From Chlamydiota bacterium (lineage in GTDB: Bacteria > Actinomycetota > Thermoleophilia > Solirubrobacterales > Solirubrobacteraceae), in NCBI GenBank assembly GCA_903970125.1, contig CAJCHW010000198.1:1-34773 (forward strand): a DNA stretch of 34,773 nucleotides, written 5' to 3'. Under the pieces are notes generated by a model that was not told where the DNA came from, searched no databases, and worked only from the letters and a program-made list of their open reading frames with translations. Every line of letters starts with the position of its first letter. Position 1 is the first letter of the stretch. Shown one piece after another: positions 33,194 to 34,773 of the stretch. The translations under genes and the position numbers were made by a program.

Positions 33194-33623
33194 TCTGCTC
33201 GGCCAGCTCGACGATGATTCCCTCCGGACCGCGGACGTAGCACAGCCGGTACCTGTCCTCATAGCGCTCCAGCTCGCCAACGAGCTCCGCGCCACGGGCT
33301 TGCAATGCGGCTACTACAGCGTCGATGTCGTCCACAGCAAATGTGACATGACGGATACCCGGGGTGTTCGCCGGCGCGTACGCGCCGGCGGATCGGCCCG
33401 ACGGGGCGTGAAACTTCGCAAGCTCGATCCGTCCGTGGCCGTCCGGGGTCTGGAGCATCACGATCTCCGCCTGGACTCCCTCCAGTCCCACCACGCGGTC
33501 CACCCAAGTGCCTTCGACCGGTGCCTGGCCCTGCAGCTCGAGTCCGAGCTCGAGAAAAAACTCGGTCGCTGCCGCGAGGTCGTCAACGACGATGCCCACG
33601 TGGTCCATCCGCTGGATTGCCAT
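33186..33623 (-). CDS. VOC-family (glyoxalase/dioxygenase-like) protein
   Basis: A 145-residue vicinal-oxygen-chelate protein with two beta-alpha-beta-beta-beta modules. The first begins MDHVGIVVDDLAAATEFFLE (from residue 6; H8 is a likely metal ligand) and ends IELAKFHAP (E at the metal position). The second begins IRHVTFAVDDIDAVVAALQA and ends with a YVRGPEGIIVELAEQIG-type strand, whose His/Glu complete the site. The ATG at 33623 is chosen because the family N-terminus starts there; the upstream extension is not protein-like. It follows the TetR gene on the same strand after 120 bp. The substrate is unknown; glyoxalase I, fosfomycin resistance or extradiol dioxygenase activities all use this fold. 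Confidence 0.87.
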   Translation of the reverse strand: MAIQRMDHVGIVVDDLAAATEFFLELGLELQGQAPVEGTWVDRVVGLEGVQAEIVMLQTPDGHGRIELAKFHAPSGRSAGAYAPANTPGIRHVTFAVDDIDAVVAALQARGAELVGELERYEDRYRLCYVRGPEGIIVELAEQIG

Positions 33624-33743
33624 GGGTTCGATGTTAGGCGCGCCACGTCCGGGGGTGCCGCGCGGACAGCCGTTCGGGCGCGCAAACTGTAGTGGCAACG
33701 AGTACGCAAGCGAGGACGGCCGCGAGGTCGGCGTCGCGCAAGT

Positions 33744-34292
33744 TCAGGGGCTATCGATTGTGGCGAGGAAGTCGTGGAAGGCGCGGTCGGTGCGGGCGGT
33801 GTCGCCGGTGGCGTCGAGGTCTCTGAGCAGGCCGCGGATGACCGCGAGCACGACGGTCGCCAGCTCGGGTCGGCCGACGCTGCGCATGCCTTCTTCAAGC
33901 GGTGCGAGCCAGTCGGTCGTCGCGGTCCGCCGGAAACCGGGCCAGAGTGGCTCTCCAGCGGTGTCGTGCAGCCGGCCGAACATGCGGAGGTAGGGCTCGC
34001 CCTGAGGCCCGGAGATCGCAGACCACGCGCGAGCCAGGGTGGCCGGGTAGGGCTCGTCGGGTCGCAGGCGTATGAGCTCGGTGAAGGCCTCGACCTGGCG
34101 CTGGCGGGCCTGTCCGAGAACCTCGCGAAGCAATCGGTCACGGGCACCGAAGTGGTAGATCAGCATCCGGTTGGACGTGCCTGCCGCGGCGGCCAGGGGC
34201 CCAAGCCGGTCCGGGAGCCCGTGCTCGAGCGCGTGGTCGGTGCACGCGTCCAGGAGCCGCTGCCTGATTTGTGGTTGGCGATGTCTGCCCAT
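33744..34292 (-). CDS. TetR-family transcriptional regulator
   Basis: A 182-residue TetR-type repressor. The N-terminal helix-turn-helix spans about residues 8-52 (IRQRLLDACTDHALEHGLPD, then LGPLAAAAGTSNRMLIYHFG), with the usual YHFG-type end of the recognition helix. The rest is the helical ligand/dimer domain (LARAWSAISGPQGEPYLRMF onward). The start is ATG 34292; the longer open frame is antisense to the next gene. It is divergent from the alpha/beta hydrolase at 34368, and an 18-bp palindrome between them is a suitable operator. It most likely represses the hydrolase and possibly itself. The inducer is unknown. Confidence 0.88.
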   Translation of the reverse strand: MGRHRQPQIRQRLLDACTDHALEHGLPDRLGPLAAAAGTSNRMLIYHFGARDRLLREVLGQARQRQVEAFTELIRLRPDEPYPATLARAWSAISGPQGEPYLRMFGRLHDTAGEPLWPGFRRTATTDWLAPLEEGMRSVGRPELATVVLAVIRGLLRDLDATGDTARTDRAFHDFLATIDSP

Positions 34293-34301
34293 GGCCCAAT
34301 G

Positions 34302-34331
34302 TTTACACGTAACGATCGGTACGTCTATTGT
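34302..34331 (+). promoter_or_regulatory. Promoter with operator in the spacer (TetR site)
   Basis: TTTACA (34302-34307) and TATTGT (34326-34331) form a -35/-10 pair 18 bp apart for the rightward hydrolase gene. Between them lies the palindrome ACGTAACGATCGGTACGT (34307-34324), symmetric except for one base pair of positions. A dimer bound there would cover the spacer and block RNA polymerase, a common arrangement for divergent TetR genes. Confidence 0.6.
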
Positions 34332-34367
34332 CTCGACACTAGATGGACACGCGATGAGGAGGTCATG

Positions 34368-34773
34368 ATGAGGGTCGTTTTCGTACACGGGGCATGCGTG
34401 AGGGACGGATCGTGGTGGTGGCACCGAACCGCCGAGCTGTTGGCCGAGCAGGGCCTCGCCAGCGAGGCGCCTGCCCTGCCGAGCTGCGGCGAGACGGGTG
34501 AGCCGACGCATGCGCAAGGCCCCGGGTTGGCGGAGGACGTGATGGCTGTGCGGCGCGTCTTGAGCGCGAGCGACGAGCCGACCGTTGTGGTCGCCCACAG
34601 CTACGGCGGGATCGTCACCGCGCAGGCGGCGGCGCGCGTCGAGGCGGTGCGCCATCTGCTGCTCATATCAAGCTACCTGCCCGAGGTCGGGCAGAGCCTC
34701 TCCTCGTTCGGCGAGGACGAGCCAGCCCCGTTCCTCGACATCGATCCCGAGGGCGGCACGTTGACCGTCCGGT
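34368..34773 (+). CDS. Alpha/beta hydrolase, 3' end cut by window edge
   Basis: The first 135 codons of an alpha/beta-hydrolase-fold protein; the frame is still open at the right edge. AGGAGG (34357-34362) lies 5 nt before ATG 34368, which is preferred over the in-frame ATG at 34365. The N-terminus MRVVFVHGACVRDGSWWWHR contains the HGxx oxyanion region, and the nucleophile elbow is VAHSYGG (S78). This pattern is typical of the salicylate-esterase/EstC-like hydrolases often paired with TetR regulators. The Asp and His of the triad lie beyond the window. It is most likely repressed by the divergent TetR protein through the palindrome in its promoter. Confidence 0.85.
   Translation, partial: MRVVFVHGACVRDGSWWWHRTAELLAEQGLASEAPALPSCGETGEPTHAQGPGLAEDVMAVRRVLSASDEPTVVVAHSYGGIVTAQAAARVEAVRHLLLISSYLPEVGQSLSSFGEDEPAPFLDIDPEGGTLTVR

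Overview
The window is about 35 kb of very GC-rich, gene-dense bacterial DNA. GTG and TTG starts are common, and ATGA, GTGA or TGATG junctions between genes recur. The gene content (paired PRC-barrel genes, DUF427, DUF1697, DUF4389, an ANTAR regulator with a pseudo-receiver, a cNMP-domain/thioredoxin-reductase fusion, an RCC1-repeat secreted protein, a cutinase fusion) points to a high-GC actinobacterium, most likely class Thermoleophilia (Solirubrobacterales-like). That placement is an inference from recognised families, not a measured phylogeny. I see no rRNA, tRNA, CRISPR array, transposase or integrase.

Left part (1-9426). A minus-strand operon runs LeuRS-like protein > threonine synthase > LPG-synthase-type membrane protein, the last cut by the left edge. 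Beside it are a secreted metzincin-like protease and a 14-helix MFS exporter, then a coupled trio (37-aa membrane peptide and two PRC-barrel proteins) facing a DUF4389 membrane protein. A gene-free stretch of about 0.7 kb (8713-9426) follows.

Middle part (9427-22251). A secreted RCC1-repeat protein is followed by an SRPBCC protein coupled to a Tat-exported sulfatase. Then come a two-helix membrane protein, DUF1697, a UBP-type zinc finger, a double DUF427 protein, a cNMP/thioredoxin-fold/TrxR fusion without redox cysteines, a beta-helix plus cutinase secreted protein, an alpha/beta hydrolase and a membrane-anchored EAL phosphodiesterase.

Right-centre (22252-31153). A catabolic cluster on the plus strand encodes a glutamine-synthetase-like ligase, a FadR-type regulator, an APC permease, an aldehyde dehydrogenase and an SDR. 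This set fits uptake, gamma-glutamylation and oxidation of an amine such as a polyamine or ethanolamine. It converges on a coupled FAD oxidoreductase > FGGY kinase pair that looks like glycerol or polyol catabolism.

Right end (31154-34773). Two leaders of about 85 nt with nearly identical conserved blocks and the same predicted three-stem fold precede two unrelated genes: a two-helix membrane protein and a small soluble protein apparently starting at ATT. They flank an oppositely oriented ANTAR regulator. In both, the closing stem runs into the Shine-Dalgarno sequence. This pair is the best candidate here for an undescribed regulatory element. A VOC protein, a TetR regulator and a divergent alpha/beta hydrolase, with an operator placed between -35 and -10, end the window.
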